The translations under genes and the position numbers were made by a program. The notes below the pieces were generated by a model. The model saw only the letters and a program-made list of their open reading frames with translations. It was not told where the DNA came from and did not search any database. Positions 33,735 through 43,253 of a stretch of 64,000 bases of DNA are shown here, one piece after another. This DNA is from an uncultured Amylibacter sp. Its GTDB lineage: Bacteria; Pseudomonadota; Alphaproteobacteria; Rhodobacterales; Rhodobacteraceae. Within the stretch, counting starts at the first letter, position 1. Each line of letters begins with the position of its first letter. The stretch is from the NCBI GenBank assembly GCA_959347425.1, contig OY365741.1, positions 1,698,501-1,762,500 on the forward strand. Reading direction: 5' to 3'.

Positions 33735-35218
33735 TTTTATGGACGGCAGAGGCGGCCGCGGATGCGACTGGCGGGGAATTAAAGGGCGGGGATTGGCACG
33801 CCACGGGCGTGTGTATTGACACCCGCGAAATTAAAAAAGGCGATTTATTTGTCGCCTTGACGGACAACCGTGACGGTCATGATTTCGTGGCAGAGGCGTT
33901 TGCAAAAGGCGCGTCGGCGGCCTTGGTTTCCCGTGTGCCCAATGGATGTGATGGTAAAAATTTATTAATTGTTGACGATGTTTTAAAGGGGTTGGGCGAT
34001 ATGGCGCGATATGCCCGTAAGCGAACGGAGGCAAAAATTATTGGCATTACTGGCTCTGTCGGTAAGACGAGTTGCAAGGAAATGTTGCGCCTCGTTTTGT
34101 CCGCGCAGGGGGCGACTCACGCGGCCGAACGCAGTTTTAATAACCACTGGGGGGTGCCTTTGACTCTGGCACGAATGCCGCAGGATACCGAGTTTGCGGT
34201 GATAGAAATTGGCATGAATCACGCGGGGGAAATCGCGCCTTTGGCAAAAATGGCGCGGCTGGATGTGGCGTTAATTACCACCGTTGGCGCGGTGCATTTG
34301 GCGGCGTTTGACTCGGTGGAAGAGATAGCGCAAGAGAAGGCAGAGATTTTTTCTGGATTAAAATCGGGCGGGCATGCGGTGTTAAATAGAGATATTGAGT
34401 CGTGGAAAATTTTATCAGCGAAGGCCGAATCTGTCGGGGCGAATATTATTAGTTTTGGTGAGCATGAATCCGCGGATTTTAGGTTTCTGGCGGGACATAA
34501 TTTTATAGGAAATCATCAGGTAATTGAGGCACTAATAAATGATAAAAAAGTGAATGTGCATCTTCCCGTACAAGGTTATCACATGGCGGTGAATGCTTTA
34601 TCTGTGCTGGCGTGTGTGGATGGATTAGGTTTGGATGTATCAAGTATGATTGAGAGGTTAAAAGAATTTGAACCTCTTGGAGGTCGTGGCGAGCATAAAT
34701 TAATTTTTACGCAAGATGGGATGTATGCGTATTTGATTGACGAAAGTTATAATGCCAACCCGCTTTCTGTGGAGGCAACTTTAAAAAATTTAGCACAGGT
34801 TCGAGGAGAGACAGTTGTGCTTGAAGGGGAGGGTGTTTTAAGACCACCCGGTAACATAAGGATTGCTATTTTGGGTGATATGTTGGAACTTGGTAAAAAT
34901 GAAAAAACCTTTCATAAACAAATCGCCGACCTGCCTTGCATTGATGGGATTGATGTTATTCATACAATCGGTACGCTTATGAAAAACCTGCACGATGTCC
35001 TGCCACTGAATAAACGTGGGTTTCACTTTACGGATGCCGACGCATGTATCGCCAAGATTTACGACTATATTCATGCGGATGATTTGGTCATGATAAAAGG
35101 TTCTTTCTCCATCGGTCTTGGTAAAGTGGTTAAGCATTTAATCAATAAAAGTAATATAATAGTAGAACAACACCAACAGCAATATAACAAAAAAATAGCA
35201 AAAAAAAAGGAAACCTAA
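33731..35218 (+). CDS. murF: UDP-N-acetylmuramoyl-tripeptide-D-Ala-D-Ala ligase MurF
   Basis: Adds D-Ala-D-Ala to the precursor. It has 495 residues, a little longer than usual: P-loop [15 protein letters not shown] (about 97-111), [26 protein letters not shown], and near the C-terminus [13 protein letters not shown] and [10 protein letters not shown]. Around residue 360, before ILGDM, lies a Gly/Glu insert ([13 protein letters not shown]), and the C-terminus ends in a basic Gln/Lys tail. The 3' half (from about 34380) is more AT-rich than the first half. The last base overlaps mraY. Confidence 0.93.
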   Translation: MILWTAEAAADATGGELKGGDWHATGVCIDTREIKKGDLFVALTDNRDGHDFVAEAFAKGASAALVSRVPNGCDGKNLLIVDDVLKGLGDMARYARKRTEAKIIGITGSVGKTSCKEMLRLVLSAQGATHAAERSFNNHWGVPLTLARMPQDTEFAVIEIGMNHAGEIAPLAKMARLDVALITTVGAVHLAAFDSVEEIAQEKAEIFSGLKSGGHAVLNRDIESWKILSAKAESVGANIISFGEHESADFRFLAGHNFIGNHQVIEALINDKKVNVHLPVQGYHMAVNALSVLACVDGLGLDVSSMIERLKEFEPLGGRGEHKLIFTQDGMYAYLIDESYNANPLSVEATLKNLAQVRGETVVLEGEGVLRPPGNIRIAILGDMLELGKNEKTFHKQIADLPCIDGIDVIHTIGTLMKNLHDVLPLNKRGFHFTDADACIAKIYDYIHADDLVMIKGSFSIGLGKVVKHLINKSNIIVEQHQQQYNKKIAKKKET

Positions 35219-36303
35219 TGCTCTATTTTCTAACCGAACTTTCCACTGGCGGGGATGTTTTTAATCTGTTCCGCTATATTACTTTTCGCGCGGGTGGGGG
35301 ATTTTTCACCGCCCTTTTGCTGAGTTTTATTCTCGGCAAACCCGTGATTAATTTCTTAAAAAAACACCAGAAAAAAGGGCAACCGATTCGTGCTGACGGC
35401 CCCGCCAGCCATTTAATTCAAAAGAGCGGAACGCCAACTATGGGTGGAATTTTAATACTGGCAACCTTGATTATTTCCACTCTGCTATGGGCGAGATGGG
35501 ATAGCGGGTTCGTGTGGATGGTGCTGTTTGTCACCGCGGGGTTCGGTGCGATTGGCTTTATTGATGATTATTTGAAGGTGAAATCTTTCACGACAAAAGG
35601 CTTTTCTTCCCGCGCGAGATTACTCATCGGACTCACCATCGCGCTGATTGCGGGGTACTGGGCGGCGGCACTGCATCCCGAACATTTGAGCCAACAACTC
35701 GCTTTGCCATTTTTAAAAAACGCGCTCTTAAATTTGGGAATTTTATTTTTTCCATTCGTCATGGTGGTGATTGTCGGGTCTGCCAACGCGGTGAATTTAA
35801 CCGACGGTTTGGACGGGCTGGCGATTATGCCCGTCATCATCGCGGCGGGTGCGCTCGGCACGATTGCTTACGTGATTGGGCGCGCGGATTTCACGCAATA
35901 TCTGGATGTGCATTATGTCGCGGGCACGGGTGAGTTGCTGATTTTCACCTCTGCTTTAATCGGTGCGGGGCTGGGATTTTTATGGTACAACGCCCCGCCT
36001 GCCGCTGTTTTTATGGGCGATACGGGCTCCTTGGCCTTGGGCGGAGCCCTCGGCGCGATAGCCGTTGCCACGAAACACGAGCTGGTTTTGGCGATAGTCG
36101 GCGGGCTGTTTGTCATAGAAGCCCTGTCCGTGATTATCCAAGTCGGCTATTTCAAATGCACGGGCAAGCGGGTTTTTTTAATGGCACCCATCCATCATCA
36201 TTTTGAAAAAAAGGGCTGGCATGAAAGCCAAATTGTCATTCGGTTTTGGATTATCGCGCTGATTTTGGCGTTAGTTGGGTTGGCAACCCTGAAGGTGCGT
36301 TAG
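35218..36303 (+). CDS. mraY: Phospho-N-acetylmuramoyl-pentapeptide transferase MraY
   Basis: Makes lipid I from UDP-MurNAc-pentapeptide and undecaprenyl phosphate in the inner membrane. It has 361 residues and ten TM segments. Signatures: [18 protein letters not shown] (Asp pair), [29 protein letters not shown] and [14 protein letters not shown] (three-His loop). Confidence 0.96.
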   Translation: MLYFLTELSTGGDVFNLFRYITFRAGGGFFTALLLSFILGKPVINFLKKHQKKGQPIRADGPASHLIQKSGTPTMGGILILATLIISTLLWARWDSGFVWMVLFVTAGFGAIGFIDDYLKVKSFTTKGFSSRARLLIGLTIALIAGYWAAALHPEHLSQQLALPFLKNALLNLGILFFPFVMVVIVGSANAVNLTDGLDGLAIMPVIIAAGALGTIAYVIGRADFTQYLDVHYVAGTGELLIFTSALIGAGLGFLWYNAPPAAVFMGDTGSLALGGALGAIAVATKHELVLAIVGGLFVIEALSVIIQVGYFKCTGKRVFLMAPIHHHFEKKGWHESQIVIRFWIIALILALVGLATLKVR

Positions 36304-37656
36304 ATGATTATTGCCCAAGGATATAAGGGGAAAACCGTGGCCGTGCTGGGCTTGGCACGGGCTGGTCTGGCGACTGTGCACGCGTTGTTGGCGGGCGGTG
36401 CGCGGGTTTTTGCCTGGGATGATAATGCCGAGGCAAGGGCTGCGGGCGCGGAGTTGGGCGCGGAAATAATGGATATAAAAAACGCGCCGTGGGCGGATAT
36501 TGCGGCGTTATTTGTGTCGCCCGGAATTGCGCATTTATACCCAAAACCGCACCCGATAATTGCCGAGGCGGTGCGCCGAGGCGTTGCCATTGACAATGAT
36601 ATTGGATTATTTTTTCGCTCGCTCACTTTGGGCGCAAAGGTGATTTGCGTGACGGGGTCGAACGGCAAATCCACGATTACCGCGCTGCTGGCGCATGTGC
36701 TGACGCGGCTGAATATACCCGTGCAGATGGGCGGAAATATCGGGCAAGCGGTGATGGGATTGCAACCGCCCGATGATGGAATTGTGGTGCTGGAGCTGTC
36801 CAGCTATCAAACCGAATTGGCGCAAACTCTGCGTCCCGATATTGCGTTGTTTGCCAATTTTTCGCCCGATCATTTGGATCGTCACGGCGGGCTTGGCGGT
36901 TATTTTGCGGCAAAGCGGAGGCTGTTTGAAATTGGCAATCCTGCCTTCTCTGTGGTTGGTTTGGACGAGGCGGAGGGGCGGTTTATCGCGGGGTCTGTAC
37001 GTGGTGATGTGATTGGAGTTGTGTCGGAAAATCCAGCCACGGGTTGGTCAATTTGCGTTGCTGATGGCGGTCTTTCCGAATGGCAAAACGGTGCGCAAAT
37101 CGGGCAAATGGATGTTGCTGGGTTGGATAATTTGCGCGGGCATCATAACCATCACAACGCGGCAATGGTCTTTGCCACCTGCCGAGCCTTGGGGTTTGAC
37201 GCGCCCGCGATTTGCACGGCAATGCAGGAGTTTGACGGGCTGGAACATCGCTGTCAAATCGTCGGTGAAAAGGATGGAGTCGTGTTTGTAAATAATTCCA
37301 AGGCGACAAATGTTGCCTCTGTCGCGCGGGCTTTGTCGGTGTTTGAGCGGATACATTGGATAGTCGGTGGGCAGAAACGTGATGACGGATTGGCCGCGCT
37401 CGCGCCGTTATTTGGGCGGGTGAAACGCGCCTATTTAATCGGTGAATCGGCGGAGGATTTCGCGCCCGATTTGGCTGGGGTTGCACTGGAACATTGCGGG
37501 ACTCTGGCGCGGGCGGTGGACTCTGTGATGGATAATGTGCAACGCGGGGATGTGGTTTTGCTCGCGCCCGCTTGTGCGAGTTTTGACCAGTTTGCCAGTT
37601 TTGAAGAACGGGGCGATGCGTTCGTTTCTTTGATTAAACCGTATTTAAATAATTAA
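36304..37656 (+). CDS. murD: UDP-N-acetylmuramoylalanine-D-glutamate ligase MurD
   Basis: Adds D-glutamate to UDP-MurNAc-L-Ala. It has 450 residues: N-terminal Rossmann-like domain (TVAVLGLARAGLATV), P-loop VTGSNGKSTITAL, ELSSYQTELAQ, FSPDHLDRHGGL, NNSKATNVASVARAL and VLLAPACASFDQF. It starts directly after the mraY stop. In most alphaproteobacteria ftsW and murG come next; here the cluster ends and an antiporter operon begins. Confidence 0.95.
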   Translation: MIIAQGYKGKTVAVLGLARAGLATVHALLAGGARVFAWDDNAEARAAGAELGAEIMDIKNAPWADIAALFVSPGIAHLYPKPHPIIAEAVRRGVAIDNDIGLFFRSLTLGAKVICVTGSNGKSTITALLAHVLTRLNIPVQMGGNIGQAVMGLQPPDDGIVVLELSSYQTELAQTLRPDIALFANFSPDHLDRHGGLGGYFAAKRRLFEIGNPAFSVVGLDEAEGRFIAGSVRGDVIGVVSENPATGWSICVADGGLSEWQNGAQIGQMDVAGLDNLRGHHNHHNAAMVFATCRALGFDAPAICTAMQEFDGLEHRCQIVGEKDGVVFVNNSKATNVASVARALSVFERIHWIVGGQKRDDGLAALAPLFGRVKRAYLIGESAEDFAPDLAGVALEHCGTLARAVDSVMDNVQRGDVVLLAPACASFDQFASFEERGDAFVSLIKPYLNN

Positions 37657-37667
37657 TTTTTAACCGC

Positions 37668-37696
37668 TTGACACTCCGCCCGCCCGCGTGTAAAAC
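37668..37696 (+). promoter_or_regulatory. Promoter of the Mrp operon, apparently leaderless
   Basis: TTGACA (37668-37673), exactly 17 bases, TAAAAC (37691-37696). The expected transcription start, 6-8 bases on, falls at or next to the ATG of mrpE (37703), and no ribosome site lies between. Confidence 0.6.
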
Positions 37697-37702
37697 CAGC
37701 TC

Positions 37703-38179
37703 ATGTTGCGTTTTATTTTTTCAGTCGCGTTTTTATTTCTGCTATGGCTTGGGCTTTCTGGTATCTACAAACCGCTGGTCGTTGGGCTGGGGCTTGGCTC
37801 TGCGGTTTTTGCCGTAATGGTCGCCCGCCGTATGAATAAATATGACGCGATGGGTGCGTTAAAAATTGCCCTGCGACCGCTTGCCGTTATCGGTTATATC
37901 CTTTGGCTGATTGGTGAAATTGCCAAGGCGAATTTGATTGTCGCGCGGATTATCCTCTCGCCCTCCGCGCCTGTAAAGCAGAAATTTTTCACAACACCAA
38001 CCACGCAGAAAACCGATTTGGGGTGTGCGATTTTTGCCAATTCTATTACCTTGACCCCCGGAACTATTACCGTTGAGGTGGAAGAAAAAACCCTGCTGGT
38101 GCACGCGCTGGCTTTCGCGCCGAGTGACACAATCGCCCTAGCTGATATGAACGCGCGGGCGTGTAAGGTGGAAATATAA
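37703..38179 (+). CDS. mrpE: Na+/H+ antiporter subunit E (MrpE/MnhE)
   Basis: A 158-residue subunit of a Mrp-type cation/proton antiporter. Two or three N-terminal TM segments (FIFSVAFLFLLWLGLSGIY, LVVGLGLGSAVFAVMVARR) are followed by IGYILWLIGEIAKANLIVARIIL. A soluble C-terminal domain has the family run NSITLTPGTITVEVE and LLVHAL. First gene of a nine-gene operon whose genes mostly overlap by 1-8 bases. Confidence 0.93.
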   Translation: MLRFIFSVAFLFLLWLGLSGIYKPLVVGLGLGSAVFAVMVARRMNKYDAMGALKIALRPLAVIGYILWLIGEIAKANLIVARIILSPSAPVKQKFFTTPTTQKTDLGCAIFANSITLTPGTITVEVEEKTLLVHALAFAPSDTIALADMNARACKVEI

Positions 38180-38472
38180 TGTTTATTTTCGCCACAATCG
38201 CACTGTTTATCGCCATGGTCATGACGCTCGTCCGCCTGTATTTGGGCGAGAGCCTGTACGACCGCGTTTTGGCAGGCAGCTCCTTTGGCACGACCACAGT
38301 TTTATTTATTGGCGTGGTCGGATTTTTAACCGAACGCCCCGATTTTTTGGACATAGCTTTGTTGTACGCTTTGATAAATTTTGTCGGCACAATAGCCGTA
38401 TTAAAATTCTTTCGCTATCGCAGTTTGGGCGATGCGCACACAAATAAATTCACAAATAAAGGCGATAAATAA
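38179..38472 (+). CDS. mrpF: Na+/H+ antiporter subunit F (MrpF/MnhF)
   Basis: A 97-residue membrane subunit with three TM segments: TIALFIAMVMTLVRLYLG, DRVLAGSSFGTTTVLFIGVVGF, FLDIALLYALINFVGTIAVLKFF. The DR(V/I) and ALIN-F patterns are typical. Overlaps mrpE and mrpG by one base each. Confidence 0.93.
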   Translation: MFIFATIALFIAMVMTLVRLYLGESLYDRVLAGSSFGTTTVLFIGVVGFLTERPDFLDIALLYALINFVGTIAVLKFFRYRSLGDAHTNKFTNKGDK

Positions 38473-38792
38473 TGTGGGATTTAATCATACATATAGCCAG
38501 TTGGGTGCTGATTATCGGGGGTGCGGGTTTTACCCTTATCGGTACTTTTGGGCTGTTGCGATTCGGCGATTTCTGGTCGCGGATGCATGCGGTTTCCGTC
38601 TCTGAATCGGGCGGGGCGTTTTTATTATTGGCGGGGATGGCGTTGCAAGCGGGCTTTGTTTTGGTGACATTAAAACTGATCGTTATCGGCGTGTTTTTAT
38701 TCATCACGGGGCCGAGCGCGACCCACGCGATTGCCAATGCCGCGCTTGTCCGTGATAAAAAATCCGCGAATAAAAAGGACAAATCCGCATGA
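38472..38792 (+). CDS. mrpG: Na+/H+ antiporter subunit G (MrpG/MnhG)
   Basis: A 106-residue subunit with three TM segments and the family motif GLLRFGDFWSRMHAVS, then GPSATHAIANAAL. The end is a short Lys-rich tail. Overlaps the next gene by 4 bases. Confidence 0.93.
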   Translation: MWDLIIHIASWVLIIGGAGFTLIGTFGLLRFGDFWSRMHAVSVSESGGAFLLLAGMALQAGFVLVTLKLIVIGVFLFITGPSATHAIANAALVRDKKSANKKDKSA

Positions 38793-39805
38793 GCACGCTT
38801 TACATGAATATAGTGTTATTTGCCATGATGGTTGCCACAGCAATCGCCATCGTGCGGATGAATAAATTATTCGCCGTGGTCATGCTATCGGGCGTATTTT
38901 CCCTGCTGGCCGCCATGTTATTTATCGTGCTGGACGCGGTCGATGTGGCGTTCACAGAGGCGGCGGTGGGCGCAGGAATTTCCACCGTTTTAATGCTCGG
39001 CACAATCGCGCTGGTCCGCGATAACGAAAACAAAACCGTCCGCGCGGGGATTTTGCCTTTGATAATCGTCAGCATCACGGGGCTGGGCATGGTCTATGGT
39101 ACGTTGGATTTGCCCGCGTTCGGGGCGGCAGACGCGCCCGCGCAGGTGTATTTGAAACCCGATTATATGGCGCGAACGGTGAGCGAAATTGACATCCCAA
39201 ATGTGGTGACCGCGATTTTGGCGAGCTATCGCGGCTATGATACTATGGGCGAAGTCGTTGTGGTTTTCACCGCGGGGATTGCGGTTTTGCTGTTGTTGTC
39301 TGCTTTGCAACAGCGACCTGCGAGTGCGCCCACGCCGATAAAAAAACCCACAACCCAAGCCAACTGGCAAAACCATCTTATCCTTCGTGTTGTCACAAAA
39401 ATGCTGGTCGGTCTTATTATTCTTTACGCTTTTTACGTCCAGTTTCACGGGGATTTTTCCCCGGGTGGCGGGTTCCAAGCGGGTATTATTATTGCTGTTG
39501 CTTTTATTTTATACGGGCTCGTTTTCGGACAAAACGCAGTTTATCAAACCCTGCCACCTTGGGTGGTGCATAAAATTCTGGCACTTGGTGTTTTAATTTA
39601 TATCGGCACGGGGCTGGCGACTATGGCTCTCGGCGGGGCGTTTTTGGACTATGGAGTTTTCGCACCGCACCATCCCAGCCACGGTCAACATTGGGGTATT
39701 TTGGCGGTGGAATTGGGTGTAGGCATTACGGTCGCGGGTGTTATGATTTCTATTTATTACGTGTTTTCGGCGCGTACCGGCCCCTTGCGCGATACGGATT
39801 GGTAG
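38789..39805 (+). CDS. Fusion of MrpA C-terminal domain (DUF4040) with MrpB
   Basis: A 338-residue subunit. Residues 1-100 are DUF4040-like (MNKLFAVVMLSGVFSLLAAM, AFTEAAVGAGISTVLMLGTI), the segment found at the C-terminus of canonical MrpA. A middle part (DTMGEVVVVFTAGIAVLLLLS) has the usual MrpA-tail ending. Residues 200-338 are MnhB (FYVQFHGDFSPGGGFQAGIIIAVAFILYG and GGAFLDYG). In classic Mrp operons these belong to two proteins. Here the split-off MrpA tail is joined to MrpB, an arrangement closer to archaeal Mbh/Mrp modules. Confidence 0.85.
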   Translation: MSTLYMNIVLFAMMVATAIAIVRMNKLFAVVMLSGVFSLLAAMLFIVLDAVDVAFTEAAVGAGISTVLMLGTIALVRDNENKTVRAGILPLIIVSITGLGMVYGTLDLPAFGAADAPAQVYLKPDYMARTVSEIDIPNVVTAILASYRGYDTMGEVVVVFTAGIAVLLLLSALQQRPASAPTPIKKPTTQANWQNHLILRVVTKMLVGLIILYAFYVQFHGDFSPGGGFQAGIIIAVAFILYGLVFGQNAVYQTLPPWVVHKILALGVLIYIGTGLATMALGGAFLDYGVFAPHHPSHGQHWGILAVELGVGITVAGVMISIYYVFSARTGPLRDTDW

Positions 39806-39811
39806 GCGATT

Positions 39812-40243
39812 ATGGATTATTTTATCGGGCATTTTAATTATTGGATGTTTATTATTTTAATGATGACGGGGCTTTATATTGTCGTGGCAAAAGGCTCGCT
39901 GGTGAAAAAAATAGTCGGGCTGAATATTTTTCAAACCTCGGTTTTTATGCTGTATATTTCCATCGGAAAAATCACGGGCGGCACTGCGCCGATTTTCCCA
40001 ACCGATAGCGCGGGGCATATTTTGCCCCATGATAATATTATTTATTCCAACCCTCTGCCCCATGTTTTAATCCTAACTGCGATAGTCGTCGGGGTCGCCA
40101 CAACCGCCCTAGGGCTGGCTTTGGTCGTGCGAATTCGCGAAGCCTTTGGTACCATTGATGAAGAAGAAATCGTAAAAATAGAACACCAAATTTTATTAGA
40201 AAATAATAAAATTCACGGCGCACAAATGGGAGGGCGGAGCTGA
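39812..40243 (+). CDS. mrpC: Na+/H+ antiporter subunit C (MrpC/MnhC, NuoK-like)
   Basis: A 143-residue subunit with three TM segments: FIILMMTGLYIVVAKGSLVKKIVGLNIFQTSVFMLYI and ALVLTAIVVGVATTALGLALVVRIREAFGTIDEEE (quoted as two family regions, about 14-50 and 84-120). NuoK/MrpC-type Glu and Lys sites line the membrane part. The C-terminus has an Asn/His tail. It overlaps mrpD by one base. Confidence 0.9.
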   Translation: MDYFIGHFNYWMFIILMMTGLYIVVAKGSLVKKIVGLNIFQTSVFMLYISIGKITGGTAPIFPTDSAGHILPHDNIIYSNPLPHVLILTAIVVGVATTALGLALVVRIREAFGTIDEEEIVKIEHQILLENNKIHGAQMGGRS

Positions 40244-41787
40244 TGGCAACTCTTTACGAACCCGCATTATCACTGCGTGACCATCTGGCGATTTTACCCG
40301 TGCTGTTGCCGTTAATAGGTGCGCCTTTGATTGTCATATTCGGCAGCAGACGCACGGCATTTTTTATTGCACTCACCGCGTTTATCGGTGCGTTTATTGC
40401 CTGTGCGGTCTTGCTGTTTGACCTGCGAACAACCGCGCCAATAGTCTATTATTTAGGCGGATGGGCGCCCCCCGCGGGCATAGAATATAGGGTTGACGCG
40501 GCTAGTGGATTGGTCGCATTTTTAATCGCCACCATCGGCATGTTGGTTCTGCCCTACGCCCAAGTGTCGCTGAAACGCGAAGTCGAACTGCGCCATCATA
40601 GTCTGATTTACGCCTGTTTATTGCTGTGTTTTTCTGGGCTTATGGGCATGGTTTTAACGGGCGATGCTTTTAATGTTTTCGTGTTTTTGGAAATCTCTTC
40701 GCTGTCCGCTTATGTGTTAATTGCGCAGGGTGCGGGGCAGGATAAACGCGCCCTGACGGCCGCCTATGACTACCTGATTATGGGGACGATTGGCGCGACA
40801 TTTTTTATTATTGGGCTGGCGTTTTTATACGCCTCCACGGGGACTTTGAACTTGGCGGATTTGGGCGAGCGTATCGCGCAAAACACGGGGAACAAAAGCC
40901 TGAACGCGGGCTTTGTTTTTATCTTTGTCGGGCTGGGATTAAAAATTGCGATTTATCCGTTGCATCTGTGGCTGCCCCGTGCCTATACTTTTGCGCCCTC
41001 GGCGGTCAGTGTTTTTCTGGCCTCCACCGCGACCAAAGCCGCACTATATGTCTTGGTGCGATTTTTCTTTTCCGTGTTTCAAATTGAATTTCTGGAGCAT
41101 TTTCAAATCATAAGTATTACGCTTGGTTTGGTCGGTATTATGGCGATGTTTTCCGCCAGTTTTATTGCCGTGTTTCAACGTAATTTAAAACGCATGCTGG
41201 CGTATTCTTCCATTGCGCAAATTGGCTACATGGTGCTGGGTGTGGCGATGTTAAGCCAGACGGGGCTGACGGCCACTCTGGTTCATATTTTTAATCATGG
41301 TATTACCAAGGCGGTTTTGTTTATGGGCGCGGGGGCGTTGTTTTTAAGGGCGGGATCGGTGTTCTACGATAATTTGGCGGGGTTAGGGCGACGGATGCCT
41401 TTGACTATGGGCGCGATGGTTTTGGGGTTTTTATCGCTGATCGGAGTCCCTGGGACGGCTGGTTTTATCTCCAAATGGATATTAGTTCAAGCGGCGTTTG
41501 AACGCGGATTATGGTGGGTGGCGGTGCTGATTTTATTGTCGTCTTTATTGGCAGTAATTTATTGCTGGCGGGCGGTGGAATTATTATATTTTGCCCCCAA
41601 AGAAAATAATAAAGAAATAATAAATAATAATATAAATAATGCCGAAAATAATATAAAAGAAGCCCCGCTTATGATGTTAATTCCCATGTGGATATTGGCG
41701 CTGGCTTGCGTGTGGTTCGGGCTGGATACCGATTTAACAATCGGCTTTGCGGGTGAGGCCGCACGAACTTTGATAGGGGGCGGATGA
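40243..41787 (+). CDS. mrpD: Na+/H+ antiporter subunit D (MrpD-like, first copy)
   Basis: A 514-residue proton-translocating subunit of the NuoL/M/N family with about 14 TM segments. DAFNVFVFLEISSLSAYVLIA carries the key TM5 Glu. YPLHLWLPRAYTFAPSAVSVFLA follows with the TM7 region, and LKRMLAYSSIAQIGYM, HIFNHGITKAVLF and GVPGTAGFISKW are present. Between the last TM segments there is an Asn-rich cytoplasmic run (about residues 454-475) encoded by AAT repeats (41602-41662), absent from typical MrpD. Confidence 0.92.
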   Translation: MATLYEPALSLRDHLAILPVLLPLIGAPLIVIFGSRRTAFFIALTAFIGAFIACAVLLFDLRTTAPIVYYLGGWAPPAGIEYRVDAASGLVAFLIATIGMLVLPYAQVSLKREVELRHHSLIYACLLLCFSGLMGMVLTGDAFNVFVFLEISSLSAYVLIAQGAGQDKRALTAAYDYLIMGTIGATFFIIGLAFLYASTGTLNLADLGERIAQNTGNKSLNAGFVFIFVGLGLKIAIYPLHLWLPRAYTFAPSAVSVFLASTATKAALYVLVRFFFSVFQIEFLEHFQIISITLGLVGIMAMFSASFIAVFQRNLKRMLAYSSIAQIGYMVLGVAMLSQTGLTATLVHIFNHGITKAVLFMGAGALFLRAGSVFYDNLAGLGRRMPLTMGAMVLGFLSLIGVPGTAGFISKWILVQAAFERGLWWVAVLILLSSLLAVIYCWRAVELLYFAPKENNKEIINNNINNAENNIKEAPLMMLIPMWILALACVWFGLDTDLTIGFAGEAARTLIGGG

Positions 41788-43253
41788 TGGATTTACCTGC
41801 AAGCATAGCTGTTGTTATTCTTCTGCCCCTGCTGGGTGTTTTGGCGAACGGTCTGTTTGCCACGCGCCCAAATCTGCGTGATATTTCAACCTTGGTCGTG
41901 GCGGTAATGACCTTTTTTGCCGTGCTGGATATTTATATGCAAATCGGAAATAACACATCAAACGAAGTCCGCGCGTGGGAGGTTGTGTCGGGATTATCCA
42001 TAGCTTTTCGGGTTGAACCTTTGGGGTTAATGTTTGCCATGATTGCGTCTGGTTTATGGATTATCACGCATATTTATGGTGTCGGTTATATGCGCGGAGG
42101 CGACGAATCCAACCAGCCGAGATTCTTTGCATGTTTCTGCGTGGCGATCAGCGCGGTGATGGGAATCGCGCTGGCATCAAATTTATTCACCCTATTTTTA
42201 TTTTATGAAATCCTGACAATTTCCACCTATCCCTTGGTCGCGCACAAAGGCACAAAAGAAGCGATAGCGGGCGCGCGTACCTATCTGGGAATTCTTATCG
42301 GCACGTCTATTGCGTTATTTTTGCTGGCGATTGTTTGGACTTTTGCCGTTGCTGGGACGACCGATTTCACGCGAGGAGGCATTTTGGACGGGCGGATAGC
42401 GGGCGCGTTTGTGCCTATTTTATTGGGGTTATATGTCTTTGGTATCGGCAAGGCGGCGATATTACCTTTCCACAAATGGTTGCCCGCGGCGATGGTTGCG
42501 CCCACACCCGTGTCGGCTTTATTACATGCCGTGGCGGTGGTGAAGGCGGGGGTTTTCACGATATTAAAAGTCGGGATTTATATCTTTGGCATAGATTTTT
42601 TGGCGGACACTGGCGCGTCCGTTTGGGTCATGTGGCTGGCGGCGTATTCGATTTTGGCGGCCTCCATTATCGCGCTGATGCAGGATAATCTGAAACGCAG
42701 GTTGGCGTATTCCACCGTGTCGCAACTGGCGTATGTGACGCTTGGCATGGCTTTGGCCAGCCAGATGGGTGCGCTTGGCGGGGGGTTGCAAATCGCGATG
42801 CACGCGATGGGAAAGATAACTTTATTTATGTGCGCGGGGGCGATTTATGTTGCCTGTCATAAGACGGATATCTCTGATATGCGAGGGCTGGGGCGGGTGA
42901 TGCCCGTGACCTTTGGCGCGTTTTTTATCGGGGCTTTGTCGATTATTGGGCTGCCACCTTTGGGCGGGTCTTGGGCGAAATTCGCGTTAATGTTGGGCGC
43001 GGCAGAGGCAGAACATTTGGTTATTATCGGGGTGCTGATGGTCTCGTCTTTATTAAATGTCGCCTATTTAATGCCGATTGTGGTGCGGGGATTTATGGGT
43101 GGCTCTGGCGATAAAGTTGTAATAAAAGAAGCGCCGTTTTTATGCCTTTTACCGCTTGTGCTAACCGCCATTGGCTGTTTTATATTATTCTTTTATGTGG
43201 ATTGTCTGGTGGATTTTTTAACGCCAATAACTTTAATGGAAGGATTAAAATAA
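41784..43253 (+). CDS. Proton-translocating antiporter subunit, second MrpD-like copy
   Basis: A 489-residue NuoL/M/N-type subunit with about 14 TM segments: LFTLFLFYEILTISTYPLVAHKG (TM5 Glu), LPFHKWLPAAMVAPTPVSALLHAVAVVKAGVFT (Lys and His of the channel), LKRRLAYSTVSQLAYVTLG and GLPPLGGSWAKF. It is closer to NuoM/HyfB-like forms than mrpD by feel. It overlaps mrpD by 4 bases. It probably supplies the second ion channel that MrpA gives in the classic complex. Confidence 0.88.
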   Translation: MMDLPASIAVVILLPLLGVLANGLFATRPNLRDISTLVVAVMTFFAVLDIYMQIGNNTSNEVRAWEVVSGLSIAFRVEPLGLMFAMIASGLWIITHIYGVGYMRGGDESNQPRFFACFCVAISAVMGIALASNLFTLFLFYEILTISTYPLVAHKGTKEAIAGARTYLGILIGTSIALFLLAIVWTFAVAGTTDFTRGGILDGRIAGAFVPILLGLYVFGIGKAAILPFHKWLPAAMVAPTPVSALLHAVAVVKAGVFTILKVGIYIFGIDFLADTGASVWVMWLAAYSILAASIIALMQDNLKRRLAYSTVSQLAYVTLGMALASQMGALGGGLQIAMHAMGKITLFMCAGAIYVACHKTDISDMRGLGRVMPVTFGAFFIGALSIIGLPPLGGSWAKFALMLGAAEAEHLVIIGVLMVSSLLNVAYLMPIVVRGFMGGSGDKVVIKEAPFLCLLPLVLTAIGCFILFFYVDCLVDFLTPITLMEGLK

